Assembly (NCBI RefSeq): GCF_001485415.1
Contig: NZ_BCMQ01000002.1
Span: 124,001 to 188,000 of the forward strand
Direction: 5' to 3'
DNA length: 64,000 bases
Source of the DNA: Myroides odoratimimus
GTDB taxonomy: Bacteria > Bacteroidota > Bacteroidia > Flavobacteriales > Flavobacteriaceae
In this document: positions 37,382 to 46,179 of the stretch, piece by piece
Numbering within the stretch: the stretch's first letter is position 1
Layout of the letters: every line of letters starts with the position of its first letter
The notes under the pieces: model-generated
Database searches by the model: none
Seen by the model: the letters and a program-made list of their open reading frames with translations, nothing else
Told to the model about the DNA's origin: nothing
Program-made: the position numbers and the translations under genes

Positions 37382-38359
37382 TTAGAATAGGTCGTCTGCA
37401 GAGAAACTCTTATCGTGCTTAGTATAGTCAACAGGTCTCTTAGCGAAGAAATCATCTAAACTGTTTGCGAACACTTCTTCTTCGAACCAAGCCATTGGTT
37501 TGTATTGTTCGTGGGTGATATTAAATACCTTTTTAAGGCCGATCTTTTGCATACTTTCGTCTACTCTGAACTTCATGAAGTTTAATAGATCTGCTTTGTT
37601 TACCGTTTCTATTTCTCCTGTGCTGAATATCCAGTCTAGGATTCTGCTTTCAATCTCGATAGATTTATGGATTACTTCATTCACATGATTGATTAACTCA
37701 TCATCAAAGAAGTCTGGGAACTCGTCTCTAATCACATTAACGATATAAATACCTGCGTTAGCATGTACTTGCTCGTCTACTGATGTCCATGCAATGATGT
37801 TGCTCACATTCTTCATTAGTCCTTTAAAACGAGTAAAAGATAAGATGATGGCGAACTGGCTGAACAGAGATACGTTCTCAATCAATAAAGAGAATAAGAT
37901 AAGAGATACTACATACTTTTTGCGGTCAGTATAGTTACCAGAGTTCTCTAATACTTCTGATAAGTATTCAACTCTTTCTTTAATAACAGGTACAGTTAAT
38001 AAGTTCTCGAACTCGTCATTATATCCTAATACATCTAATAATCTAGAATATGCTTCTGAGTGTCTAAACTCACATTCTGCAAATGTACTTCCTAGTCCAT
38101 TAAATTCTGGTTTAGGGAAGTGTAAGTATAAGTTTCCCCAAAAGGTCTTAACCGCAACTTCTATCTGCGCAATAGCTAATAAACTGTGCTTGATAGCTAG
38201 TTGTTCTTCTTTCGTTAAGTGTGAGTGGAAATCTTGTGTATCAGCTGTGAAGTCAACTTCACTATGTACCCAAAATGATTTATTAATTGCATCTGTGAAT
38301 TGGTAAATTCCAGGATACTCAAACGGTTTGTAGTTTACTCTTTTATCAAAAATCGACAT
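37382..38359 (-). CDS. nrdB: ribonucleoside-diphosphate reductase, small (radical) subunit
   Basis: 325 residues. The motif ECEFRHSEAY gives the Fe ligands Glu and His and the radical Tyr in ExxHxxxY spacing; IEN and DEQVHAN supply further ligands. The C-terminal tail KSFSADDLF is the docking peptide for the large subunit. No ATP cone is fused to it, unlike some flavobacterial NrdB. First gene of nrdB-nrdA. A DnaA-box-like word and paired 8-mers lie upstream. Confidence 0.95.
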   Translation of the reverse strand: MSIFDKRVNYKPFEYPGIYQFTDAINKSFWVHSEVDFTADTQDFHSHLTKEEQLAIKHSLLAIAQIEVAVKTFWGNLYLHFPKPEFNGLGSTFAECEFRHSEAYSRLLDVLGYNDEFENLLTVPVIKERVEYLSEVLENSGNYTDRKKYVVSLILFSLLIENVSLFSQFAIILSFTRFKGLMKNVSNIIAWTSVDEQVHANAGIYIVNVIRDEFPDFFDDELINHVNEVIHKSIEIESRILDWIFSTGEIETVNKADLLNFMKFRVDESMQKIGLKKVFNITHEQYKPMAWFEEEVFANSLDDFFAKRPVDYTKHDKSFSADDLF

Positions 38360-38439
38360 AGCTTAATTTTATTAGATTATATAATTAGGATAACCTTCTT
38401 CTAGTTAAAACGTCAAGTGAGTGTACTTTTTAAAAGTGA

Positions 38440-38583
38440 TGAACACTTGTGAACACTGCGATAGCCTTGTGTGTAAGTAGATAAGATTGACGAAGTTATC
38501 TTAGCTAATTTACTGTTTACTAATAACTAAATCAATATAAAATGTTTGAAAATCATAATTAGTTATTAAACATCTGTTGATAA
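38440..38583 (-). promoter_or_regulatory. possible operator region of nrdB-nrdA
   Basis: TGAACACT occurs at 38440-38447 and 38450-38457, one helical turn apart, and a DnaA-box-like TGTTGATAA at 38575-38583. I found no good TAnnTTTG in the 436-base gap, so the promoter is not placed. Confidence 0.4.
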
Positions 38584-38760
38584 CTATTATTTGTTGAAAT
38601 GTTGTGATTGTCGATTTTATGGTGATATCATTTAAGAGTAGGTTTATTGTGATGATATTGTCTTAATGCCATTTTGTTATTCCTAGTTTTTACAGAATAG
38701 TCTTAAAAAATATGTAATTTTCTATTTCTGTTGAATAGAAGGGCACCTACTGAAAATAAA

Positions 38761-38788
38761 AAAAGTGGAAGGTATGCCTTCCACTTTT
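38761..38788 (-). terminator. terminator of the hemin operon
   Basis: AAAAGTGGAAGG and CCTTCCACTTTT arms with loop TATG, flanked by A runs that read as T on the minus strand. Confidence 0.88.
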
Positions 38789-38795
38789 TAGTATA

Positions 38796-39836
38796 TTAAG
38801 CTAGTTTAGCAACTAGTTCTCTCCATTGTTCTAATTCAGGTATTCCTGGTTTTCTCTTACCAAAGAACTGGACGATGATTTCGCCAATCTCGTTGAATAC
38901 TTCTACAGAAGTTACGATACCATCTTCTGTTGGTTTGCGCACTATCCATGTCTGTGCTATTTTATCCATATCTAGGTGCATATTGAAGTCTGGGTCTAGT
39001 ACATTGTACCAGTTCTGATGCCACATCGTTCTTTTTACTTCACCTGTGTGAATCTGGATATTACCTCTATTCCCTACAAAGACCATAATAGGTGTCTGAG
39101 CTTCTGAAGCACCTTCTAACAAGGTTACGATAGCATCTTTAGTAATCTGCTTAGCGTAGTACTCATCTGGAGCTAATCTTAATGCTTGGGTACGAGTTAG
39201 GTTGTATTTCTTTAATAGTGAAAAGAAGTTATGTGTATCTTTTAGTTCTTTCCACTCTGTTCTGAATCCTTCTACATCTATCTCTTCATCTAATCTTTCG
39301 TCTAGATTATGTAAGTAAGGTTCTGTTGTTTCTTCAGTTGATTGGTTCTCTGAAGTATATTTTTTTACTAACGCATGGAATGCTTCTTCGTTGCTCTGAG
39401 GTACTAAATAAATCTTGTGAATAGCTTCACCGTCTTTACCAAAGAACTGTAAACTCATTCTGTCTTTGTCTCCTGCTTTCTCTACTACTGCGAATACTTT
39501 CTTCCAGTGGCTTAAGAATATTCTTAGATCAATATCAGGATTAACGAATAAACCAGCGTGAGGGCTACTAAAATCAGGGTTAGCATACACACCTTTTCTC
39601 TCATGTACACATTCGTCATTACGTGTAAGTGCCATTACTTTTCCTAAAGTTTCTACTTCAGATAGTATGGCTTCAAATTCAGGTTTTAATCTTGTAACAG
39701 ATTCTCCTATTTGTGTAGCAAGCAGTTCCATTTCACTAGCGTTAAGTTCTTTGGCTGCATTGCGTATTCTAATATGTGGATTGGTCACCTTTAGAGCGTC
39801 CCAACGTTCTTTTAATGTTTGTGTGCTTGTACTCAT
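38796..39836 (-). CDS. hmuS: hemin-degrading factor / heme chaperone HmuS
   Basis: 346 residues made of two similar halves, each with a block of the form VMALTRNDECVHERKGVY / IMVFVGNRGNIQIHTGEV and a later LFVNPDIDLRIFLSHWKKVFAV / MHLDMDKIAQTWIVRKPTEDG, as in HemS/ChuS. It handles or degrades heme in the cytosol to release iron. Last gene of the hmuTUVS operon, 11 bases after hmuV. Confidence 0.92.
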   Translation of the reverse strand: MSTSTQTLKERWDALKVTNPHIRIRNAAKELNASEMELLATQIGESVTRLKPEFEAILSEVETLGKVMALTRNDECVHERKGVYANPDFSSPHAGLFVNPDIDLRIFLSHWKKVFAVVEKAGDKDRMSLQFFGKDGEAIHKIYLVPQSNEEAFHALVKKYTSENQSTEETTEPYLHNLDERLDEEIDVEGFRTEWKELKDTHNFFSLLKKYNLTRTQALRLAPDEYYAKQITKDAIVTLLEGASEAQTPIMVFVGNRGNIQIHTGEVKRTMWHQNWYNVLDPDFNMHLDMDKIAQTWIVRKPTEDGIVTSVEVFNEIGEIIVQFFGKRKPGIPELEQWRELVAKLA

Positions 39837-39847
39837 AATTATTGTTT

Positions 39848-40624
39848 TTAGATACCAAATATTATTAAAGGATTATTGCTAACAGGGTTTTTAGTTACTA
39901 CACATGGGAAGTTATATACCTCAGAGATGATCTCTTGAGTTAATACTTCTGCAGGTGTGTCATAGATTACTTTTTTCCCTTTTTGTAGCAAGAGTATTTT
40001 ATCAGCATACTGTGCTGCTAAATTTAGATCATGTATTACTACGATAGCTGTATTTCCTTTAGACGTAAATTCTTTAATGATATCCATGATACGATGCTGA
40101 TGTAGTACATCTAGATTGTTCAATGGTTCGTCTAAGAATAACAGCTTATTCTCAACATTATTGTTTAACTGTGATAATACTCTAGCTAAGTGGACACGTT
40201 GTTTCTCTCCACCAGACAGATGATTATACTCTCTGTGCTGTAGTGGACAGATGTCGATACAGTCCATACTCTGCTGTACTGCAGTCTTGTCTTCTTCTGT
40301 AGGGATGTGGTCAAAGTAAGGATATCTACCCATCATCACTACGTCTTCTACGTTTAAGGGGATATCTCCATTGTGATGTTGTGAAAACTTAGCTTTGTGC
40401 TTTGGTAGTTCTTTCGTACACCATTTAGGGTATTCACATGATTTCAATAAAACCTTGTTTCCTTTTTCGTGTAATTCGTCAGCAAGTATACTTAAGAATG
40501 TAGACTTACCAGCTCCATTAGGACCTAATATCGCAATAAACTCACCTTCTTTACATTCGAAATCTATATCGTTGATGATATAATTTCCTTTTGCTAAATA
40601 GTTTATTTTAAAAGCTTCAATCAT
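39848..40624 (-). CDS. hmuV: hemin ABC transporter ATP-binding protein
   Basis: 258 residues. Walker [10 protein letters not shown] near 35-43, signature LSGGEKQRVHLARVLSQ, Walker B LLFLDEPLNNLD, and the switch His in VVIHDLNLA. FecCD-type importer ATPase. Two bases separate it from the permease gene. Confidence 0.95.
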   Translation of the reverse strand: MIEAFKINYLAKGNYIINDIDFECKEGEFIAILGPNGAGKSTFLSILADELHEKGNKVLLKSCEYPKWCTKELPKHKAKFSQHHNGDIPLNVEDVVMMGRYPYFDHIPTEEDKTAVQQSMDCIDICPLQHREYNHLSGGEKQRVHLARVLSQLNNNVENKLLFLDEPLNNLDVLHQHRIMDIIKEFTSKGNTAIVVIHDLNLAAQYADKILLLQKGKKVIYDTPAEVLTQEIISEVYNFPCVVTKNPVSNNPLIIFGI

Positions 40625-40626
40625 AA

Positions 40627-41658
40627 TTAGAGTGATTTTTTAAACTTGATTAATATAGCAATAAATACTGGTGCTCCCATAATCGAAGTAAGAATACCTA
40701 TCGGAATCTCTGAAGGCGGCACTAGTGTTCTGCTTATTGTATCTGCAACTAATAATAATATACTACCACATAGTGTAGACAGGGGTAGGATAAAGTAATA
40801 GTTCGATTTAAAAACAAGTCTAAGTATATATGGAACTATTAATCCTACGAATCCTATAGTTCCAGTGAATGCTACTATGGTACCTACCATAAGGGCAGAT
40901 AATAGTACTATTTTTTTCTTTGTTTTCTCTACTGGTATTCCTAAGTGGGTAGCATCTCGTTCTCCTAGCATCATAGCATTTAAAGCTTTTCCCTTGTTGA
41001 TTAACAAGGTTATAGATACTAGTATTACTACTGCAAGGATACTAACTTTAGTCCAAGTCGCTCCTGCTAAGCTACCTAAGGTCCAGAATGTCAGGTTTCT
41101 TAACTCTTCGTCGCTTGATAGATAAGTAAGCAAGCCTGTCGCAGCACCTGTTAGGGAAGTAATAGCTACTCCTGATAATAGTAAGACACTGATATTCGTC
41201 TTACCTGCTGTGGTGGACATTTTATACACAAAAGTCATCGTGATGATGGCTCCTATAAAGCTCATGATACTCAGTAGTGAGTAGTGTACAGCTTCTGGGA
41301 TCAAGGATTTAATGTGAGATCCTAAAACAATAGTAACTGCTGCAAATAATACAGAGCCAGCTGTAATACCTATAAGGTCAGGTGAGGCAAGGGGATTCTT
41401 AAACATCCCTTGAAGTGTTGTTCCGGCAAGAGATAGTCCAGCGCCAGTTAAGATTGCCATTAGAACTCTGGGAAGTCGGACATCAAAAAATACATAATAG
41501 TCGCTTGGATTTACCTCTTGCTTAGTGAACAATATTTGGTATAAAGTCTGAAATGATCCAGACTCAAATTGATAAACTCCTATGAATATAGACGCAATGG
41601 CTATTACAATTAAGATAACAGATAATACTATTGCGTAAAAAGAGAGTTTGGTTTTCAT
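40627..41658 (-). CDS. hmuU: hemin ABC transporter permease (FecCD family)
   Basis: 343 residues with about ten membrane helices. The blocks FFDVRLPRVLMAILTGAGLSLAGTTLQGMFKNPLASPDLIGITAG and FVGLIVPYILR are hallmarks of FecCD/BtuC permeases. It forms the inner membrane channel for heme. Six bases after hmuT. Confidence 0.95.
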   Translation of the reverse strand: MKTKLSFYAIVLSVILIVIAIASIFIGVYQFESGSFQTLYQILFTKQEVNPSDYYVFFDVRLPRVLMAILTGAGLSLAGTTLQGMFKNPLASPDLIGITAGSVLFAAVTIVLGSHIKSLIPEAVHYSLLSIMSFIGAIITMTFVYKMSTTAGKTNISVLLLSGVAITSLTGAATGLLTYLSSDEELRNLTFWTLGSLAGATWTKVSILAVVILVSITLLINKGKALNAMMLGERDATHLGIPVEKTKKKIVLLSALMVGTIVAFTGTIGFVGLIVPYILRLVFKSNYYFILPLSTLCGSILLLVADTISRTLVPPSEIPIGILTSIMGAPVFIAILIKFKKSL

Positions 41659-41664
41659 TATAAT

Positions 41665-42522
41665 TTATTCAGATAGTAATTGATTTAATTCTTTCGCTGC
41701 TTGACCTACTCTTGGACCGAATCCACTTAATAATAAGCCATCCATTGCAATTACTTTTTTGTTTTTACCAGCATTCGTTTTGTTGATACCGTCGATTTTT
41801 AATACTCCATCGATACCTCCCATACTTTGTAATCCTGTTGTGAACATTAGGATATAGTCTGGGTTACTGTTTAGTAATGATTCTGGTGTAAGAGGTTTGA
41901 AATCTTCAAATTCTGTTACAGCATTTTGTCCTCCTGCTAGACCTACTATATTGTTTACTGGTGTTTTGTCTCCTGCTACAAGAAGTGTTGCAGCTCCACG
42001 AGCATAGATGAACAATACCTTAGGTTTGTTTTCAAATGAAGGAAGATCTTGTAAATCTTGATCTATTTTGTCTAGAAGTGGTTGGTAGTTTTCATTGTTT
42101 AATGATTTAGCTACTGTTTTTATTAATGTTTTTGTTCCTTCTAAAGAGAACTCTTGTTTAATAACTTCTAAGCGTATTTTTGTTTTTTCTAATTGACTTT
42201 TAAAGTCATCATTAAGGTCTTTTTCTGTAGCATATATAATCGTTGGTTTTAACGCCATAATGCTTTCGATAGATATTTTAGAAGTATGTCCTAGATCTTG
42301 AGCTGTTGTTTTAATGTTCTCAGGATAAGTACTAGTTACATCTACTGCTATTATATTTTCTTTTTCTCCAAGAGCAACAAGTGTTTCTGTAATTGCTCCA
42401 TTTAGAGAAATAATTCTTTCTTTTACTTGAGTCGTTTCAACTGGTGTAGACTCTTGTTCTTTTTTAGAATTACAGCTCATCATTGCTGTAACGATTAGGA
42501 ATAAAGCTGTTAGTTTTTTCAT
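41665..42522 (-). CDS. hmuT: hemin-binding periplasmic lipoprotein
   Basis: 285 residues. Lipobox MMSC (Cys17), then a helical-backbone binding-protein fold with RIISLNGAITETLVALGEKENIIAVDVTSTYP and a C-terminal LLSGFGPRVGQAAKELNQLL. In HmuT proteins a Tyr or His in such loops binds heme. First gene of the operon, with a near-perfect promoter at 42558-42588. Confidence 0.9.
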   Translation of the reverse strand: MKKLTALFLIVTAMMSCNSKKEQESTPVETTQVKERIISLNGAITETLVALGEKENIIAVDVTSTYPENIKTTAQDLGHTSKISIESIMALKPTIIYATEKDLNDDFKSQLEKTKIRLEVIKQEFSLEGTKTLIKTVAKSLNNENYQPLLDKIDQDLQDLPSFENKPKVLFIYARGAATLLVAGDKTPVNNIVGLAGGQNAVTEFEDFKPLTPESLLNSNPDYILMFTTGLQSMGGIDGVLKIDGINKTNAGKNKKVIAMDGLLLSGFGPRVGQAAKELNQLLSE

Positions 42523-42557
42523 TTGAGTTGTTTATTTGAAATAGTTCTAAATTATGG

Positions 42558-42588
42558 CAAAAATAGAATCTTTTTTACGCGTTACAAA
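42558..42588 (-). promoter_or_regulatory. promoter of hmuTUVS
   Basis: TTTG, 19-base spacer, TATTTTTG on the minus strand: an exact Bacteroidota consensus. It is 35 bases from the hmuT ATG. Confidence 0.75.
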
Positions 42589-42643
42589 ACATATTTAGAT
42601 TAATTTTAAATTAATATTTAGTAGGCTAAAGTATAGTTATCCT

Positions 42644-42651
42644 TATCTTTG
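42644..42651 (+). promoter_or_regulatory. -7 element of the sufS operon
   Basis: TATCTTTG fits TAnnTTTG, 47 bases before the sufS start. The -33 box is not clear. It is divergent to the hmu promoter. Confidence 0.5.
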
Positions 42652-42698
42652 CTTTTACATTTGCATACTAAAGAAGTATGACGAGTATTTTTAATTAA

Positions 42699-43925
42699 AT
42701 GAAAAGTAATATGTTAGATATAAAGGAGGTACGTAAGAATTTTCCAATTCTTACTCAATCAGTAAATGGCAAGCCTTTAGTTTATTTTGACAACGCAGCT
42801 ACTGCACAAAAGCCAAAAGTGGTAGAGGATGCAATTGTTAAATATTACGAAACTATCAATGCAAATATTCATAGAGGTGTGCATACACTAAGCCAATTGG
42901 CTACTGATGCGTATGAAGAAGCTCGTAAAAAAGTACAAGCTCATGTGAATGCTAAGCATGATTATGAAGTACTGTTTACTGCAGGGACTACGTTTGGAAT
43001 AAACTTGGTGGCAAGTGGTTTTGGTAGTTTACTTAAGGAAGGTGATGAGGTGCTTATTTCAGCTATGGAGCACCATTCTAATATTGTGCCATGGCAGTTC
43101 GCTTGTGAACGTTCAGGAGCTACATTGAAAGTTATTCCAATGAATCAGGATGGTGATTTAATTATGGAAGAATTTGACAAGCTATTAAACTCTAATACAA
43201 AAGTAGTAGCTGTAACCCATATTTCTAATGCGCTTGGTACTATCAACCCAATTAAGGAAATTATAGCTAAAGCTCATCAAGTGGGAGCTGCTGTATTAAT
43301 TGATGGTGCTCAAGCAACACCGCATATTAAACCTGATGTACAAGACCTTGATTGTGATTTCTATGTTTTTTCAGGACATAAGGTGTGTGGACCAACAGGT
43401 ACTGGAGTTCTTTATGGAAAAGAAGAATGGTTAAACAAACTACCACCTTATCAAGGAGGAGGAGAGATGATCAAGACTGTTACTTTTGAAAAGACTACGT
43501 ATGCATGTCTACCACATAAATTTGAAGCAGGTACGCCGAATATTGCTGGAGGGATTGTGTTAGGAGTTGCTTTAGATTATCTAAATGGAATAGGGTTTGA
43601 TAAAATAGCAGCCTATGAACATGAACTTTTAGAGTATGGAACAAAACGTTTATCTGAAATAGAAGGACTTAAAATATACGGAACTGCTAAAGAGAAGACC
43701 TCTGTGATTTCTTTTAATCTAGAAGGTATTCATCCTTATGATGTTGGAGTTATCGTTGATAAACTTGGTGTAGCTGTGCGTACAGGGCATCATTGTACAC
43801 AACCTATTATGGACTTTTTTGGCATTCCAGGTACGATTAGAGCTTCATTTGCTTTCTATAATACAAAAGAAGAGATCGATGTATTGGTAGAAGCAGTGAA
43901 GAAAGCACAAATGATGTTATCATAA
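42699..43925 (+). CDS. sufS: cysteine desulfurase SufS
   Basis: 408 residues; an alternative start 12 bases later (MLDIKEV) is possible. The PLP Lys lies in FYVFSGHKVCGPTGTGVLYG, and the catalytic Cys is in VRTGHHCTQPIM, as in group II desulfurases. It removes sulfur from cysteine and passes it to SufE. It heads sufS-sufE-DUF59-DUF2480, a set usually next to sufBCD but here 7.8 kb from sufD. Confidence 0.95.
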   Translation: MKSNMLDIKEVRKNFPILTQSVNGKPLVYFDNAATAQKPKVVEDAIVKYYETINANIHRGVHTLSQLATDAYEEARKKVQAHVNAKHDYEVLFTAGTTFGINLVASGFGSLLKEGDEVLISAMEHHSNIVPWQFACERSGATLKVIPMNQDGDLIMEEFDKLLNSNTKVVAVTHISNALGTINPIKEIIAKAHQVGAAVLIDGAQATPHIKPDVQDLDCDFYVFSGHKVCGPTGTGVLYGKEEWLNKLPPYQGGGEMIKTVTFEKTTYACLPHKFEAGTPNIAGGIVLGVALDYLNGIGFDKIAAYEHELLEYGTKRLSEIEGLKIYGTAKEKTSVISFNLEGIHPYDVGVIVDKLGVAVRTGHHCTQPIMDFFGIPGTIRASFAFYNTKEEIDVLVEAVKKAQMMLS

Positions 43926-43951
43926 TAAGTAAATAAAGAAAATATAACGAT

Positions 43952-44371
43952 ATGACAATTAAAGAAATTCAAGAAGAGATAATTGACGATTTTTCAATGT
44001 TCGACGATTGGATGCAACGTTATGAATATATTATAGAATTAGGGAAAACCCTTCCGTTAATCGATCCTCAGTATCAAGTAGAAGAGAACTTGATTAAAGG
44101 ATGTCAATCACAAGTGTGGTTGTATGCAGAATTACAAGATGGTAAGGTCGTTTTTACGGCAAATAGTGATGCTATTTTGACTAAAGGAATTATTGCTATT
44201 TTGATTCGAGTGTTTTCAGGACAGAGAACAGAAGATATTCTAAATGCAGATATGTCTTTTATTGACGAGATAGGTCTAAAAGAACATTTGTCTCCGACTA
44301 GAGCGAATGGATTAGTTTCAATGATCAAACAAATTAAAATGTATGCTTTAGCTTATCAAGCTAAACAATAA
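43952..44371 (+). CDS. sufE: sulfur acceptor SufE
   Basis: 139 residues. The acceptor Cys is in LIKGCQSQVWL. It accepts persulfide from SufS and raises its activity. 26 bases after sufS, 11 before the DUF59 gene. Confidence 0.95.
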   Translation: MTIKEIQEEIIDDFSMFDDWMQRYEYIIELGKTLPLIDPQYQVEENLIKGCQSQVWLYAELQDGKVVFTANSDAILTKGIIAILIRVFSGQRTEDILNADMSFIDEIGLKEHLSPTRANGLVSMIKQIKMYALAYQAKQ

Positions 44372-44382
44372 ATTTATAGAAT

Positions 44383-44703
44383 ATGGAAGAAGTAGATGTA
44401 CAACAATTAGGGGAGAATATAGTTAAGGTTCTTAAAACTATATATGACCCAGAGATTCCTGTAGATATATATGAGTTAGGATTGATTTATGATGTTTTTG
44501 TTAATGAAAATTACGACGTTAAGATTTTAATGACATTAACTTCACCTAACTGTCCTGTAGCAGAGACTTTACCAATGGAAGTAGAGGAGAAGGTAAGATC
44601 AATAGACAATGTAAAAAGTGTTGAGATTGAATTAACTTTTGAGCCATCTTGGACAAAAGATTTAATGAGTGAAGAGGCTAAATTAGAGTTAGGAATGCTT
44701 TAA
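44383..44703 (+). CDS. SufT-like / DUF59 (MIP18) iron-sulfur assembly protein
   Basis: 106 residues. The DUF59 block YDPEIPVDIYELGLIYDV and the Cys in LTSPNCPVAETLP are intact. These proteins help Fe-S cluster delivery. It is in the suf operon, with the next gene starting 2 bases after its stop. Confidence 0.9.
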   Translation: MEEVDVQQLGENIVKVLKTIYDPEIPVDIYELGLIYDVFVNENYDVKILMTLTSPNCPVAETLPMEVEEKVRSIDNVKSVEIELTFEPSWTKDLMSEEAKLELGML

Positions 44704-44705
44704 TT

Positions 44706-45221
44706 ATGGAGGGAGAAATTGTAAATAAGGTTGCTAATAGCGCTCTTAAAGTTTTTGACTTAGAAGAGTTGTATCCTACGAATCCTCGTATGGATATAGA
44801 TATAGCACAATGGTTATACGAAGGATTTGTTCTTAGAGAGAAAGAATTCAGAGCTTCATTAAAAGAAGTAGATTGGTCTATTTATGAGAATGCCTATGTA
44901 GGACTTTTCTGTTCTACAGACGCTATTCTTCCAGGATGGGCATATATGCTTTTGACCAGTCATCTTCAACCAGTTGCGAAACGTATATTTTTAGGTGATA
45001 GAGCACATTTGGAAAAATCTATTTATCAGGAATTATTATTTTCTTTAGATTATTCTCAATATGCAGATTTACCAGTAATTATTAAAGGTTGTTCAAAGAA
45101 AGAAATCCCAGAGGAGGCGTATGTTTTAGCAACACAATTAATGATGAATCATGCACGTTCAGTGATGTTTGGAGAAGCATGTTCTGCAGTACCTGTGTAT
45201 AAACGTACAATTAAAAAGTAG
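44706..45221 (+). CDS. DUF2480 family protein
   Basis: 171 residues, no signal peptide. The NPRMDIDIAQWLYEGFVLREKEFR block and VIIKGCSKKEIPEEAYVLATQLM fit DUF2480, a Bacteroidota family of unknown function found beside suf genes. Coupled closely to the DUF59 gene, so a role in Fe-S assembly is a fair guess. Two Cys (KGCSKK, GEACSAVP) could matter. Confidence 0.8.
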   Translation: MEGEIVNKVANSALKVFDLEELYPTNPRMDIDIAQWLYEGFVLREKEFRASLKEVDWSIYENAYVGLFCSTDAILPGWAYMLLTSHLQPVAKRIFLGDRAHLEKSIYQELLFSLDYSQYADLPVIIKGCSKKEIPEEAYVLATQLMMNHARSVMFGEACSAVPVYKRTIKK

Positions 45222-45228
45222 TTCATTC

Positions 45229-45260
45229 TTTGCTATTTTAACTTATTGTTATTATTTTTG
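45229..45260 (+). promoter_or_regulatory. promoter of the DUF3078 gene
   Basis: TTTG, 20-base spacer, TATTTTTG, full match. It ends 17 bases before the ATG. Confidence 0.65.
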
Positions 45261-45277
45261 ATTAAAATTTTAACAAT

Positions 45278-46132
45278 ATGAAGAGACTTTTATTAGGAGT
45301 GTGCGCTTTCTTAGCAGTGTATTCAGCTCAGGCTCAGGAAACTGAGGCTAATACAGCAACAGAAGCTGTTAGCCCATGGACAAGAACGGGTAATTTTACT
45401 TTTTTACTTAACCAATCTAGCTTCTCAAATTGGCAAGCAGGTGGAGATAATAACGTATCTGGAAGTTTTAAAGTGAATTACGATTTCAATTACAAACAAG
45501 GTGATTGGAACTGGGATAATAAAATAATTGCTAGTTATGGTCTTACTAAGTTAAAAGGGCAAGATCAGAAAAAAACGGATGATAGATTAGAGTTTAACTC
45601 TTTACTAGGTAAAAAAGCTCAAGGTAATTGGTTCTATTCTGCATTCTTGAATTTCAAGACTCAGATGGATCGAGGGATAGATAAAGATGGAGTATACAAC
45701 TCACACTTTATGTCTCCAGCTTACTTACAAGTAGGACCTGGTATGTTGTGGAAAAAGAGTGATAATTTGAAAGTGAATATAGCACCAGCTACTTCGCGTT
45801 TCATTTTTGTTCATGACCACTTTACAGAGTTTGGTGATGCTTTTGGTGTTGAAAAAGGTAAATCAATGAAATACCAACTGGGGATGTCTGTTAATGGATA
45901 CTACAAATTCGACATTATGGAGAATGTATCTGTTGAGAATATCTTAAACTTATATTCTAACTATCTGAAAAAACCAGAGAATGTGGTAATTGATTATCAG
46001 TTGAATGTAGTGATGAAGATTAATAAATATCTTTCTACAAACTTTACATTCCAAACAATCTATGATGACTTAGCTTATAAAGGCTTCCAAGTTAGAGAAA
46101 TGGTTGGAGTAGGAGTAAACTACAACTTCTAA
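45278..46132 (+). CDS. DUF3078 outer membrane beta-barrel protein
   Basis: 284 residues with a signal peptide (1-19, ending AQAQ). WTRTGNFTFLLNQSSFSNWQAGGDN is the DUF3078 start, and alternating hydrophobic strands run to a C-terminal VGVGVNYNF ending in Phe, as in outer membrane barrels. Function unknown. It has its own promoter, so it is probably separate from the suf operon. Confidence 0.85.
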   Translation: MKRLLLGVCAFLAVYSAQAQETEANTATEAVSPWTRTGNFTFLLNQSSFSNWQAGGDNNVSGSFKVNYDFNYKQGDWNWDNKIIASYGLTKLKGQDQKKTDDRLEFNSLLGKKAQGNWFYSAFLNFKTQMDRGIDKDGVYNSHFMSPAYLQVGPGMLWKKSDNLKVNIAPATSRFIFVHDHFTEFGDAFGVEKGKSMKYQLGMSVNGYYKFDIMENVSVENILNLYSNYLKKPENVVIDYQLNVVMKINKYLSTNFTFQTIYDDLAYKGFQVREMVGVGVNYNF

Positions 46133-46144
46133 GAGAATATATAT

Positions 46145-46178
46145 AAAGAAAAGGTTGGCATCTGCCAACCTTTTCTTT
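46145..46178. terminator. bidirectional terminator between the DUF3078 gene and asnA
   Basis: AAAGAAAAGGTTGGCA and TGCCAACCTTTTCTTT arms, 16 pairs. Confidence 0.88.
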
Positions 46179-46179
46179 A

